The notes under the pieces are model-generated. The model was not told the origin of the DNA, made no database searches, and saw only the letters and a list, made by a program, of their open reading frames with translations. This document shows positions 1-12,747 of a stretch of DNA of 64,000 nt, piece after piece. The DNA is taken from NCBI RefSeq assembly GCF_902362185.1, contig NC_044503.1, positions 7,260,957-7,324,956 on the forward strand, read 5' to 3'. The position numbers and the translations under genes are program-made. Source of the DNA: Chanos chanos (taxonomy: Eukaryota > Chordata > Actinopteri > Gonorynchiformes > Chanidae). Every line of letters begins with the position of its first letter. The first letter of the stretch is position 1.

Positions 1-845
1 CATTCTACTGAGGACCACGCTTTCCTCATTGTCTTTCCAAACATCTCATTCCGTCACTCTCTCTCTCTCCAGCTGTTTTTCTCTTTGTTCTTTTGTCTCA
101 CACCTTTTTCTGAAAAAGGGGAAGTGAGGAGTGGTGGACACAGTTTCCTGTCTAGTTTATATTCCCCTCCTCAGAACCGCTCAGCTTGCCTGAGACACGG
201 CTTAAAGAGCTGATAAACGATGGCCTCTGCTCTTTCTCAAAATAAGAAAGACAGAGAGAGGCCAAAAAAACCCAAAAAAACCCTCTTCTCTCAGCGTTTG
301 ACTACTAGAGCCTTTCTTTCCTCCCTCCCCTTCTTTCTCCTGCCCTGAAGTAGCGGTTGTTGTCACGTGGAGGGTTGGGCTCACCTCTGGAGACTGGTGC
401 GTAAACAAGGCCCCTTCTGAGTTTATCCAAGACCAAAGCAGCTAACCTGATCCGGAACAGCGCTCTGCTCTCCTGCATTCACGCGCACGTCCGCGTCCAG
501 AGACAATGGAAATGAAACTCGTTATGCGGCTTTGTTCGCTTCTGACAGCTCGTCCACAGGGAACGTCGTTTCTCTTCACAGAGAGTCCTAAAGAATTGTC
601 CCGAATCCTCTTGAGTTCTTAAGGTACCGTGAACGTATCTATATAACTAAGCATATCGGTGGCACCTCACACTGAACCGTGAGGCACCCGGGGAGGATAA
701 GCAGTGATGTCTGAGTGATGTCTCATTTAATGAATATAGTTCGAACAGCCCTGCTTTCAAAACTCTCTGCTTTCCTCCACAGTGGGTTTCATATGCTGCT
801 GTGCACCTGTGTGTGAAACCTTCCTCTTAGGCTAAAAATATGCAA

Positions 846-876
<31 letters not shown>

Positions 877-1264
877 ACACACACACCCACACACACCCTT
901 CCAACTAAGCCACAGGGGACACACACCCTGCATGAAAAATGGCTAAACAAAACAATCAGAAAAAAAGGTTTGGACATGTGTAGCCATTCTAAAAGAAATG
1001 CAGTGATAGAAATGCTAATAAATGCAGGTATGAAATGGGCATTGGGACTATAATGTTTACTTCTAGAAAGTTCTATGTTTCATCTTTGATCTGAAACCTG
1101 CAAAAAAAAACCCAAAAAAAAACCCTACAATTCCTGAATCTTTCAACAGTTCCTTCATTTTAGTGCAGAATAGCTGTATTTGGACTGGTGATGGATCTGT
1201 GGAGTAGGTCATTCAATGTCAAACATGTGTCAGAGAGCAGTCCCTTTCCAGTTTGAGCACTCAC
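1..1264 (-). other. eps15 intron 12 (partial), no exon seen
   Basis: Sequence downstream of eps15 exon 12 in transcription direction. I looked for the next coiled-coil exon on the minus strand and found none, so it is probably beyond the window. A 17-base C run (846-862) followed by a CA repeat lies here. Otherwise nothing recognisable. Confidence 0.6.
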
Positions 1265-4200
1265 CTTTGCAGCTCCACGATCTCGTTGCTGAGGGAATCC
1301 AGTTCTTTGATTGCAGAGAAGTCGGCAGCCTGAGGTGGCACAGTGCTGCCCTGATGGATGGAGTGGACGGAGAAATGCAAACGAAAAACATTACAACAGT
1401 CATCCATTTCAGGGATCCGTCGTTTTACTCTATGAGGACCGCAGAGGAAAACAGCACTAACTCACAAAAGACACATTTAATTGGGGGGCACTATGTAGGA
1501 GAGAGGTGAATAGATCTGACTTGTAGCAAAAAGGCTTAGCAATTGCACATAGTTTTAGCACAGGGATACGCTACACAGAAAAAGGTGTTTGTCATGTAAA
1601 CAAGTGCAGTAAATGGTAGTGACGTATTCATGCCGTGACAGAGTGGGAACATTAAATGTGTCGAACACGGTGTCAGCACTATACGCAATGCAGCAGAAGT
1701 CTTCCCCTTTTTGACATAATGGCACACAAGCCCCGTACTTAAACTGTCAGAAAGTCCCGTACTTAAACCGTCAGAAAGTCCCGTACTTAAACCGTCAGAA
1801 TGCCACGCACTTACACAGTCAGAGTGATTTGACTGCTGTGTTATTTCAGAAAGTTTTGTTTTTTTCAATCAAAGTATTCTGTTGTTTTTAATTTTGATTT
1901 TCAGTAAGTCAGAACACAGAAGCAAGGATGTCTGAAAATAGTTTGAGATCCCGTGCCAATGAAAGACAGCTGATTCAATAAAATTACAAGTTAGTCACGC
2001 GGTGCTCAGAAAATCTTTTTTACTTTGTTTTTGCCCACTGGACGGTTACAAAATCATTTACTAGGAAACTGACTGTCAGCATAGTCACAACTCTTAACAT
2101 CACGTAAATTCCATGTTCAGAATGTTTCAGCTCATTACCGGCAGTTAAACAGGAAACTATAAAATCTGAGAGTTTGAAAAACCGTGTGAGGAACTCAAAA
2201 GCCCAGATGTAGAAAATGTAAATAAACTTCTATAAAAGCAGCGAGCTTCCGCTGTAGCACAAACACAAAACAACATGATCATGAAGCCAACGGTAGCACA
2301 ATCCCACCTTGTGCTCAGTGCATGAGCCACGAGGAAAAACAGATCAAGACACACAGACAGGATTAAGACAGACAAAGAAAGAGAAGAGGATGATGGATAG
2401 ACGGACAGACAGGCAGACAGACAGGGCAAAGGAGAAACAGCAGTGAGCTGGAGGAAAAAACAAAAACCACAAGAAGTGAAGAATTAGTGCAAGCACATAG
2501 CACAACAACCTCAATGCAAAAACAACTTCTCTTTCTGCATGAGAACGGTCTTAAATGTGAAGCACGCTGATTGCAAGTTAATCATACGCAATAATCAAGT
2601 TAGTGATGTTAAACACCAACTCTAATTCTATACAACGATAAAGAATCGTGGGTGCATTCTGAATATGGGTTAATCATATGCAGAGCAGATAAAGGTATCG
2701 TTTAGAGAATCGTTACTCACCGGCCGCGGTGTTGCCCTATCAGAGGGCGGGATCATTTCTGGAGATAGTGTTTGGGGTGGGTCTATCCCTTTAGTGATCT
2801 TCTGATTGATTAAATGCAAGGCCAATGCAAACTGCTCTCTGGTCAGCTTGCCGACGTCACCAATATCACATAACTCCCTGAGAATAATAAGGAAACGCTT
2901 ATTCTATATCCAGCTTTTCTGAAGCTTATACTCGTCAATGTGTGGGTTTTCAGGAGCCTCGCATGTCTTTGAAAGTGTCTTTCATGTACAGAAAGGTTAA
3001 GTCTTCATATTGAGAGAGTTTAACACTGTTTGTGGATGATAACTCACCAAATGTGTGCCAACGTGGTGGAGGGCAGGCCAGTATTCAGGAAGATGTCCCT
3101 CACCTCAGGCCCTGACACCAGCCCGTCCATATCAGTGTCTGTCTTAGTAAACACCTCGTCATATTTGGCCTTGTCTGCAGGAGATACTACCCACTGCACA
3201 TACACATACACACACAGACACAGACGCAGACGCAGACAGGCAGACAGAGGAAATGTTAAAGAGACAAACTTGCGCAGTCTTTGTATTGCCCTGAGGCAGG
3301 GTCGTGTGTTCTGAGGGTGTACTTGTGGTGATGGTGCTATAGGTGGTGTGGGGTGTACTGTGGTGATGGTGCAGTGTTCTGAGGGTGTACTGTGGTGATG
3401 GTGTGGTGGATGGAGCGAGGTGTACTGTGGTGATGGTACTGTGTTCTGAGGGTGTACTGTGGTGATGGTGCAGTGTTCTGAGGGTGTACTGTGGTGATGG
3501 TGTGGTGGATGGAGCGAGGTGTACTGTGGTGATGGTACTGTGTTCTGAGGGTGTACTGTGGTGATGGTGTGGTGGATGGAGCGAGGTGTACTGTGGTGAT
3601 GGTGCTGTGTTCTGAGGGTGTACTTGTGGTGATGGTGCTATAGGTGGAGTGGGGTGTACTGTGGTGATGATGCAGTGTTCTGAGGGTGTACTTGTGGTGA
3701 CGGTGTGGTGAATGGAGAAGAATGCACTGTGGTGATGATGCAGTGTTCTGAGGGTGTACTTGTGGTGACGGTGTGGTGAGTGGAGAAGAATGTACTGTGG
3801 TGATGGTGCAGTGTTCTGAGGGTGTACTTGTGGTGATGGTGCTATAGGTGGAGTGGGGTGTACTGTGGTGATGATGCAGTGTTCTGAGGGTGTACTTGTG
3901 GTGACGGTGTGGTGAGTGGAGAAGAATGTACTGTGGTGATGGTGCAGTGTTCTGAGGGTGTACCTGTGGTGCTGGTACTGTAGGTGGAGTGTGGTGTACC
4001 TGTGGTGATGGTGCTGTAGGTGGAGTGGGGTGTACTATGGTGATGGTGCGGTGGGTGGAGCAGAATGTACTGTGGTGATGGTGCTGTGTTCTGAGGGTGT
4101 ACTGTGGTGATGGTGCTGTGTTCTGAGGGTGTACTGTGGTGCTGGTACTGTAGGTGGAGTGTGGTGTACCTGTGGTGATGGTGCTGTAGGTGGAGTGGGG

Positions 4201-6108
4201 TGTACTATGGTGATGGTGCGGTGGGTGGAGCAGAATGTACTGTGGTGATGGTGCTGTGTTCTGAGGGTCTACCTGTGGTGCTGGTGCTGTAGGTGGAGTG
4301 GGGTGTCCTTGTGGTGATGGTGCTGTAGGTGGAGTGGGGTGTACCTGTGGTGACGGTGCCGGTACTGGTACTGGTACTGGTGCTGGTGCTGTGGGTGAAG
4401 TGGGTAGTGTTTTGGTTCCTGTGTGAGAGGAACTTCTGTCTTTCACAGATGGAGGAGAGGGCAAGAGAGGCAGCACTGGAGATGGAGCAGATTTCCGCCG
4501 TTTGGACAGAGGCACCAAAGAGGGCGGTAATGACATGGGCACTGGTTCTGACTCCAGAGCTCTGTACACCAGGTGCATGGCCTGACACACACAATACACA
4601 CACACACACACACATACACACACTTTGAGTCCCTGGTTAAGATATTTCACCAGCAACTGACAGATGAAATCTCAAATTGGATTACATGGAGAGTATCTTG
4701 AGCTGATCTGTTTATAATGGCAAGTTTCTGCAGAAATTAAATAAAGGATGGAAGAATTTCATATTTCCTGTCTGACTCGAATTATCTTGTCATGTTTATA
4801 CAAGTGATGCAGGGATGTCTTATCTTCTCCACAGACAGGGGCTTTTTTTTTTTAACAAAATAAAAGTTTGTTCTAAAAACAGACGACTCCTTGTTGGAGA
4901 AATGAGGGCGAGCTTGCCGCTGAAACCTGTCGGGTCGTAGAGATGGCCCAAAAATAAACAACGGCTTTGATATTTCTGAGAGGTTTCGAGATCTTCGGAG
5001 AGGAAAACGTTTCCGAAACTCTGACGGCTTCAAACGCGACTTGGCTCCGAGCTGCACGACCCCTGATTTTCTCATGTTATATCTGAGCCAGAATTCAAAG
5101 CGCCATATGGCTACAGAAACGAATCCCACAACATCTGAGTCTGAGTCAAACTGCACAAAACTGGCTTCATTAATGGAAAAAAAAAAAAGAAAAAAGCGTA
5201 CGACGCGCCAGCTTACACCTGACCTTTAAAAGCATTCATATGGTACAGAAATAACATCAATATATATTTTTTACATAAGCAGCGTGACTCACCACTGCAA
5301 ATTCATCTCTGTCCAACATCCCGTCTCGGTCGATGTCGCTCAGCTCCCAGACCTGTCACATCCAAACATCCTGGATAAGACTCAGGGTCGCGCGTTTACG
5401 CGCACAATTTTCCACTTTCCAACCTCCCAACCTCACGAGTCAAGTATGTCTCCTACGTTGTCTCAATACAAGCCAATTCTATTTTATTCTATTCTATGTT
5501 TTACCATATTTAGAAGTTGACAATGAGCCAACAGTACCCCCCTGTGGATAAACCTGTTTATATTGACCGAACTAGGCGAGGCCGCTCCTCCGTCGCCACG
5601 CCGATAAGCTTGTAAAACAGTCGCGCGGTCTCCTGAGGAGATGTTTACAAAGCCATATGTTCTTACCCGACCCAGTACGTCTACTGGGAGTTTGGAGTTG
5701 AGCAGCACTGGTTTGACCTTCTCTCCTGAGAGAAGGCCCCCAACTGGAGAGAGGCTGTCGAAGATGGCATCAAATTTCATCTTCTCCTCAGACTGTGAGA
5801 CGCACAAGAATGGTGAATAAGGGTGAGAAGTTAAGCACAGCAGAGTGAAACCGATCTTAAATGTGAAAATCAAACAGCCAGGTTAGTTTGCGGGAGATTA
5901 TTCCTGTCCATTAATAATGTAAGAATCTCATGTGGACATTCAGTAGAGGAGAATAATACAGGGCTTTAACCTTGACCACCCATGGACTGTCGACTGGCAC
6001 CCCGCCAGGCAGGAGCGGACTGCTAGTGTCATGCTGGGGAGGAAATGAGGAAAAGGGATGTTAATACACAGAAGTCACACACACACACACGCACATATAC
6101 ACACACAC

Positions 6109-6148
<40 letters not shown>

Positions 6149-9100
6149 GCACATACACACACACAAAAACACGCACTCGTACACGCAAACGCATGCAGGC
6201 ACGCACACACAGACACACGCATATGCATGTCTAGATTTTTACTCAAGTTCTTAAGTTTTTGTAACAACAGGACGGAAACCGATCGCTCGTTTTCGTTCAT
6301 CCAAAGCAGAATGTGCAGAGCTCTGTGTCCGTGGGTGAGAGTGTGACATATCTCAGATAACAGGGAGTTTTGACTCACAAACTTTGGGGGAGGAACAGCG
6401 GCATTGAGGCTTTTCAGCGCCACGTCGAGTCCATTCTGAGCACAAGCCACCAACCGGAGTGCCACAAAAAATTGCTAAAAGTAACCAAATAAAAAAAAAA
6501 CAAAACACATGCATTCTCACATGGAAATGTATGGAAATATATATTTTTTAAAAAAATCCTTCCGTCATTTACTGCACTACGCTATTCTTCGTTTAAAACA
6601 CGACATTACCTGTTTGTTCAGGAATCCTTTTCTTTCTGAATCGGCCAGATCCCATATCTAATGAGGACAAGGTCAAATCAAAATCAGATTTCACACATTA
6701 TCATCAGGAATCAGAACATTGTTCACTACTGGGCAGTGTCACCACCACAGTGTGTGACCTGAATGCCTAACAGATGCCGTGCAGTGAGAAAAATGAACGG
6801 TCAGAGTTAACGATCCGGCACATCCTCACCGAACACAAAGTCAATGAGATACGCGCACGTAACCGGCTATTTTTAAGCTTTAGCCTTGATTTGAGCATTA
6901 GCGTCAGCCTGTCAATGTATCAACGCGTCCCCGTTCATTGCCGGAGCAGCTTTACTTATATTTGACGTGATGTGTTTTTTGGTGTCGTTGGGTGGGGGGC
7001 AGTGGACAGATTGATGGATTCTACCTTGCCCAGGATGAGGTCTGTAAGGCCGGATCTCTTTAAAAACAAGGCCGCGTCTCCGGCCGCCACCCGTCCGCTG
7101 CCAGATGGATCTACCTGCACAGCAGCAGACAGGAAAACATTCATCACCGGTTTATCTGACTTCTAATTTTATTACACTACGTGAGTCGCATGCGACATCT
7201 AAAAAATCATCAGAATTTGTCTTCCAGGCTTCTCCTCTACGATGAATAAAACGCCGATAAAACACATGACAAAACATTTTGGCAGGAAAAAAAAACCCCT
7301 CATGTGTTTTTAGTGAATGAGGTTCAAAGAAGTGAAGAGTCAGGCTGGCTAATACAAACACTCACTCCTATTTCATTCACACCCACTGATTTGGTCAGCC
7401 AAGTCATCACTTATTCATGGAGGCATCTTCTTACAAGAGATACATTACACAACACAGTAAGTTCCAGAACAGTTTCAGGGCGGCTTTACAGTGTAAAGCA
7501 TTTCCAATGCTGGTTTCTCATCAAAACAAATCTATAAACTGCACCTGCAGTAGGGTAGTGGAATAAACCCGATCTGCCCGAGGCAGAAAGGTTTAAATCC
7601 TTACCTGTCGATAGTACTTGTCATAGACAGGGTTTCCACTTGAAAGCTGAAAATGCAAAGAAAACACGCACAGACAGCTTGTTAAAACAGTTCTGTAACT
7701 GACTGACTGTAAAACATTGCATGTCTAATAACTGTATACATGCGTAAGATCACTTGAAGATTAGCACGGAAAATTCTGCTGAATTGATGTTGAAGTGAGT
7801 CTACTTCTGCCGAATCCTTTGTTTAGCTTCATATCTAAAAAAGATGACATCACTCATAGCCATATGGTATCCAGGTGAGAAGTTAGTCTTTTAAGCATGC
7901 AGAAAAACAACAAGAGCAACAACAAAAAAAACCAGTGAATCTACCAGACACGAGAGAATTCCAGTTCTTCCGTTCACTGCCTTTACAAAACCATATGAGA
8001 CAAAACCGTTACAAATTACGGTAAAATAAAGCCAAATCAGCTAAGCCTAAAAGACTAAAGCACGCAGTGTTGGAAAATCTGGGTTTTTTTTTTTTTTTTT
8101 TAGGTCTTACTCCCATAGAGAGAGACATTATCCCAAAGACAAATCTGTAAAGATAAAACCCGCACATACACTCCTTTCAGTGCCATGATTTCTAATACAA
8201 TGATTCACAATGTGTTTGCCAAGCTAGCCTACAGCCAGGCCTTTTACTGTAGCCCAATGGGATTTGTTGATTGCCAAAAGACTAATTCATAGCACACGGA
8301 GTGGAAAAAAAAAAAAGAAAGGGCTATGCAAAATAATGACATTAGTAAAGCGCATGAGCACAATACAAACACTGCCACTCCTCAGGTCAGCCTCTGTCTG
8401 TCATATCAGGTCGAACTGTAATAATAATTACATACGTCCTATAGCCGTGTAATTTATGATTTTATCATTTCTCAATGCGAGTTTACTGATGCATGTTAAA
8501 GAGATGTTGGCAGACAGCATGGGACAAAGCAGCCATTGGATGTTTTCTATTCCCACTGTGTTCGCAATGGGCGTCTCTCTCTCTCTCTCTGTATATTCAG
8601 CCTGTTTATAAACAGCATAAAAATCACCGAGGCTTCATTTCCTGTTCATTTTTACGGTCAGTGCTTTCAATAGGGTTATTAAATTTCAACGCTACAAAAC
8701 AAAAACCTGACTAAACACACCAACTCTAGCACAAATACACACACACACACACATACACCCCTTGGGCAATCTGTCAGGCATTATCAAAACAAACATTCAA
8801 TAGGAAGCTGAATCACTCCACTTAGCCACCTGTCAAAGCTCTGATGCTAATAACAGTGTTCTTAAGAACTGCTCCCCAGCAAAACAGAGTCTTTGCGTCT
8901 TTAATTATACTGCAGCGAACACATGACATCTTTCTCCTGTATTACTGCTGCAGATATTCTCATAAGTCTTCCAATACTAATATTATACCACTGTCAAATC
9001 ACTGCACAAGTAAATGCAGCCCATGTATATCAAGTCTATCATTAAATGAAGCCAGAGATATGCATAAAGACAATATATAACCTTAATGTAATAAAAATTT

Positions 9101-10625
9101 ACAATGTGTGTTTATGATACATGTTATTCTGACCACTCAGCAACTACAGTGTTAGGTGCCTTATAACCTTTATTACATTAAGATTACATATTGTCCCCAT
9201 GCATATCTCTGGCTTCTTTTAATGTCTTAAAATCACGAGTCCGGTCTTTTCAGCAGGAAAGCCGCACCTGAAACTGATATCATATGTGGATTGATACAGT
9301 ATCACCCCATTGATACAGAACAGAATCAAGGACAATAACATTGGCAACAACAGTACTACCACGGGACACCTCATCTATTAAATATACTTGCAAATTAATG
9401 TATCACTTTAAGTTTTGGCACAGGTGTACCTTACTTACAGATACAGTGTAAAAGAACAATCTGGAAGCCAAGCTAGATGCCCCAGAGTCCAAGTCACACA
9501 ACAGTCACTAATGAATTTGTAATTAGCCTACTATGTTGCTGGCCAAGTAGATACCGCCTCCCATCTTTTGCTTAATAAAGAACACTCCCTACCATATTAA
9601 GCAGAACGTTAATAGCTTTGATACTGTATGAACAGTGACATGATACGTAATGAATGGCTACAAGCACAAATATACCTCCAACTGTTGGAGTCAAAGCAAA
9701 ATGATCAAATCGGTTTTTTATATGGGCTGAATGACCTGTCACAATTAGCTAATTTGACCATCAGTGCTCCGTGACTCTACTTTTGTTAACTTCTTGTTTT
9801 TTAACCAGTTCACTACAAAATGACAACTTCAAATTTATAACAATGTTTAACCATACCGTCGCATCGTTTACTGTTAACTTCGCAGCCATAAACGGAGAGC
9901 CAGGAAACATTTGCACACCAAGGACACTTCCTATCCTTGATCCTGTAGAACATTTTGACTCTGTAAGTACTTATATGAGACAAATGCTCATATGTTGCGA
10001 CTGTTCATTCCCTAACTGAACGTACTTGACTGAACAGAAAAGTCGGCGTTTCTTAATATTTTATACTAATTTGCAAAAGTCTCAATGGAAAACCACCCAG
10101 ACTCCTATTGGCGATCTATCTAGCTAATTTGGAAAGCTATGCTAGTTAGTATTCCAGTCATATCTTGAGTAGCTAAGCTATGCTAACTACCCGAGTTAGC
10201 TCAAAGCTAACATCTTGTCAGTACAGCAACACATTGCAATGCTCCACCAAGCAATCTTGTTTCGAGAACTTTCAAAGTTAGTTACGAAATTCGCGAGAAC
10301 AGGATAAATGCACAACTTTAGATAACATTTTTAAAAACCACGAAGCCACGAAAAAAACCGAGCCCACCCATTTCAAAATTGAGACAAACTACGCCCTTAC
10401 ATACTCTCCAAAGATTAGGTAGAAACTTTTCCAGAGCATACAGCTGAAAACAAATTCAAATGACAGTGAAAAGAGCGAAGGGCGTGCCCACTTTATACAT
10501 TAAAAGTACACATAAGAGTCCGTTAGCTTCCACACACATCCATAATTACACTAACTAACTTGCAGAAAACTGCTGTTTGAGTATAGAGACAGGATTACCT
10601 GAGTCAGAGACAGACTAGCAGCCAT
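1265..10625 (-). CDS. eps15: eps15, epidermal growth factor receptor substrate 15 (5' part, exons 1-12)
   Basis: Endocytic scaffold whose EH domains bind NPF motifs of clathrin-coat accessory proteins. Coding exons, 5' to 3': 10599-10625, 7605-7646, 7025-7114, 6610-6657, 6379-6474, 5971-6033, 5667-5792, 5293-5352, 4345-4581, 3048-3193, 2721-2877, 1265-1350; phases are continuous and give 392 codons. The start MAASLSLTQ joins [16 protein letters not shown], as in human EPS15. EH1 is about residues 14-105, EH2 about 123-215 with the calcium loop [13 protein letters not shown], and EH3 about 264-355, opening [33 protein letters not shown] at the end of the window begins the coiled coil; DPF repeats and UIMs must lie left of base 1. 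[13 protein letters not shown] and DFSAIKELD favour EPS15 over EPS15L1. The EH2-EH3 linker in exon 9 is longer than in human EPS15 and runs into a minisatellite, so its donor at 4344 is the least certain boundary. Confidence 0.94.
1730..1825. repeat. 24-bp tandem repeat, four copies
   Basis: Four consecutive 24-base units share the core CCGTACTTAAACCGTCAGAA; the two central units are almost identical and the last is the most diverged. The array lies in eps15 intron 11. It is open on the minus strand as a Leu-Ser-Thr-Gly-type repeat peptide, but it has no homology or splice support as an exon. Confidence 0.85.
3315..4400. repeat. Minisatellite at the eps15 exon 9 / intron 9 boundary
   Basis: About 1.1 kb of imperfect units near 33 bases, built from blocks such as GGTGTACTGTGGTGATGG and TGTTCTGAGGGTGTAC on the plus strand. 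Higher-order groups of two to four units recur. On the minus strand the first part overlaps the Pro/Ala/Thr-rich end of eps15 exon 9, and the reading frame of that exon stays open through the array to about 3337. Many units contain CACAGGTACAC or a close variant, which resembles a 5' splice site. Confidence 0.92.
6075..6225. repeat. CA/TA-rich microsatellite
   Basis: Compound (CA)n with interspersed ATATAC and ACGC units in eps15 intron 5. Apparent ORFs across it on both strands are low-complexity shadows. Confidence 0.9.
7647..10598 (-). other. eps15 intron 1 (about 2.95 kb)
   Basis: Bounded by the exon 1 donor (CAG then GTAATC on the minus strand) and the exon 2 acceptor (TTTTCAG). It contains the foldback repeat at 9026-9240, short A/T runs and a short CA stretch near 8735. 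No further exon or RNA gene was recognised. Confidence 0.7.
9026..9240. repeat. Imperfect inverted repeat (foldback, MITE-like) in eps15 intron 1
   Basis: The arm beginning GAAGCCAGAGATATGCAT (about 9049-9091, with a weaker extension to about 9026) is repeated in inverted orientation at about 9170-9217 (extension to about 9240). About 78 bases separate the arms. The best 43-base part has roughly five mismatches. It resembles a foldback DNA transposon remnant, but no target-site duplication was identified. Confidence 0.7.
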
Positions 10626-12747
10626 AGTTTCTGTTCCCACTAGTCCATCCTGCGTTTCGATATGCAATAGGCAATATAGGCATACTACAAAAGCCGGCAC
10701 TGGATCATCTCGTCCCGAGTTAATCGTGGCAATAGGAAATGAAAAGAATGCTATAAAACCTGGCACCGGATCATCAGCACGCATGGATGGCACAGCACTT
10801 AGTTTGCTAACACCTTCGACTCATGTCGTATGGGAAATTATGTAAATGCAGGAAATTAAATACACATCCACCTCTAAGAGCCCAATTCATTATATAGCAA
10901 ACACTATCCGCACACCATTACAGTGACTGAAAATGATAATATTAATTTGGGTCTTCACTGGATTTCCAACAGATGATACCAACAGTCACTCTTCCCTTAA
11001 TATCTGAAACCAGCTGCCTATCCAGTTAAATAAAAAACAACAACTGTTACTACTGGGTATTTTAGAGGGAAAATTTCCTGGCCTGCACGATATGGTTTTC
11101 AGAGCTGAATGTCTTCTGGTATATATCTATTTTAAGTCAAATATTTACTCAGGGAGCTCTTCTTCTCAATACAAATGCATGCTTGTCCACTGCATGAGTA
11201 AATTACAACATAGTATGGAATACTATCTGCAGCATGGAATACCTGGAATAGTCACTACTGTAAACTTTCATATGACCACCAAATGATCAAGTTCAAAAAC
11301 CAGTCCCTTCATCTTGCTTGTACATTTAAGCAATCAGCAGTCAGAAAATCAGCAATACATGAGCAAATATGTTGCAGAGAAAAGGCGATATTATAATTGA
11401 AGTGGACAATGCATCAGCTCAGCTATAGCTTATGTCACCCATGGAGGGCTAATACTCAACTCTTCTGGCAAGGTACAGAGCACAGAATAACACACTGAGA
11501 CCTCAGAGAGCCTGAAGACAGGATATTAATTCCTTTTTGAAGTTTATTGTTGGACAATTACTCATGTTTCAGAACTTCTTCTCTTTACCAATAAATGTGA
11601 TGAGCATTTCCCTCAAACGTGAAGTACAAAATATATCTTTTCAAACGGGTGCTATTTCATATCTAATTGGGTCAAATCTCTGAATTTACAGCAGTGCATA
11701 TTCACATTGGCATTGAAAGTTTTTGCATGAGGGAAGCAAAAAAATGTTTTTTTTTTTTGTTTTTTTTTCCAGAACAAAATCTATGTCTTTCCAGCAACGT
11801 ATGCTGGTGGACTAAATCTCCACCCTGAGTGTATGTAGCCAGAGCATTTTCCCTCCTAGTGTTCCCAAAAACTGTGTGTTCCTTAACTAACAGCTAAGGT
11901 TTCGGAAGAAAAAAAAATGTGCAACAGAATAAAACACACAAACACACACACACACAAAAACAAATAGTGTAGTGTTCTGGGTGGGATAACTTTCATCGTA
12001 GCCTTACTCGTCACAAAGAGAGAAGTACAACACACAAACAGTAAGAAGATTAAGATGTCACACATGTAAGACAGGGCAGATGATTCAGAGAAAAAAAAAA
12101 AAAAAGAGAACGTCGACTGGGATCACAGATCCACAGACGTACCTGCTCCGACGCCTCTCAAAGGTTTAGACAGACATACGAAATGTAACATGAGGTAACG
12201 GTTTCAGTGTCCGAAAATGTCAAATTTACACTATACAGTACCACACTGCATTGTTCGTTGCACTCTCTTTAAAGAGAATGAAAAGAGATGTTTGTTTGTT
12301 TGTGTGTTTGTTTTAAGGAAAGATGTCTCCAAAACCAACAGACATCAAGTTGAGATAAAGGTCACTGATGAAACATGTAAACAGATATACATACACACAC
12401 ACACACAAAAAAAAAACCCCAAAGAAAACAAAAAAACATGGGATGCATGTATCACATCACAGTAAGGAACATTGTGGGGTTTTTTTGTTTGTTTTTTTCA
12501 CTTTGTCTCCATGTTAAACTACCTGTCTGAAAAATACTAAGACTCTGACCCTTCCGTTAGTCTGTTGAAACTCAACGTATGACAATTAAGTTATGAATAT
12601 TTTCACTGAGACAAAAAGCAAAACTAAAATCCCTCCCAGAAATGGCCGGTTTTAATAACAAAAGGAATGTCCAGCATAGTCCAGGCCTCTGCCTTGTCCA
12701 AATAGATCATAGTGGACAAAGCATCTCTACAGAAGTCCGTGTTAAAT
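10626..12747. other. Intergenic: eps15 upstream region and calreticulin 3' flank
   Basis: Upstream of the eps15 start codon (minus strand) and downstream of the calreticulin stop at 12748. A TTTATT on the plus strand near 11543 could be a minus-strand AATAAA signal for calreticulin, but this is weak. Poly-A and CA tracts occur at about 11940-11960, 12090-12105 and 12395-12440. No gene was recognised. Confidence 0.5.

Noticed and set aside
3337-4656. 439-codon ORF as an independent repetitive protein gene
   Set aside because: Its start region is eps15 exon 9 with intron sequence in front; it is better read as that exon continuing into a minisatellite.
9771-10019. 82-codon plus-strand ORF upstream of eps15
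   Set aside because: No homology or promoter support; it lies in eps15 intron 1 in antisense.
1265-10625. Assignment of the first gene to eps15l1
   Set aside because: The neighbouring calreticulin suggested it, but [25 protein letters not shown] and DFSAIKELD fit EPS15 clearly better.
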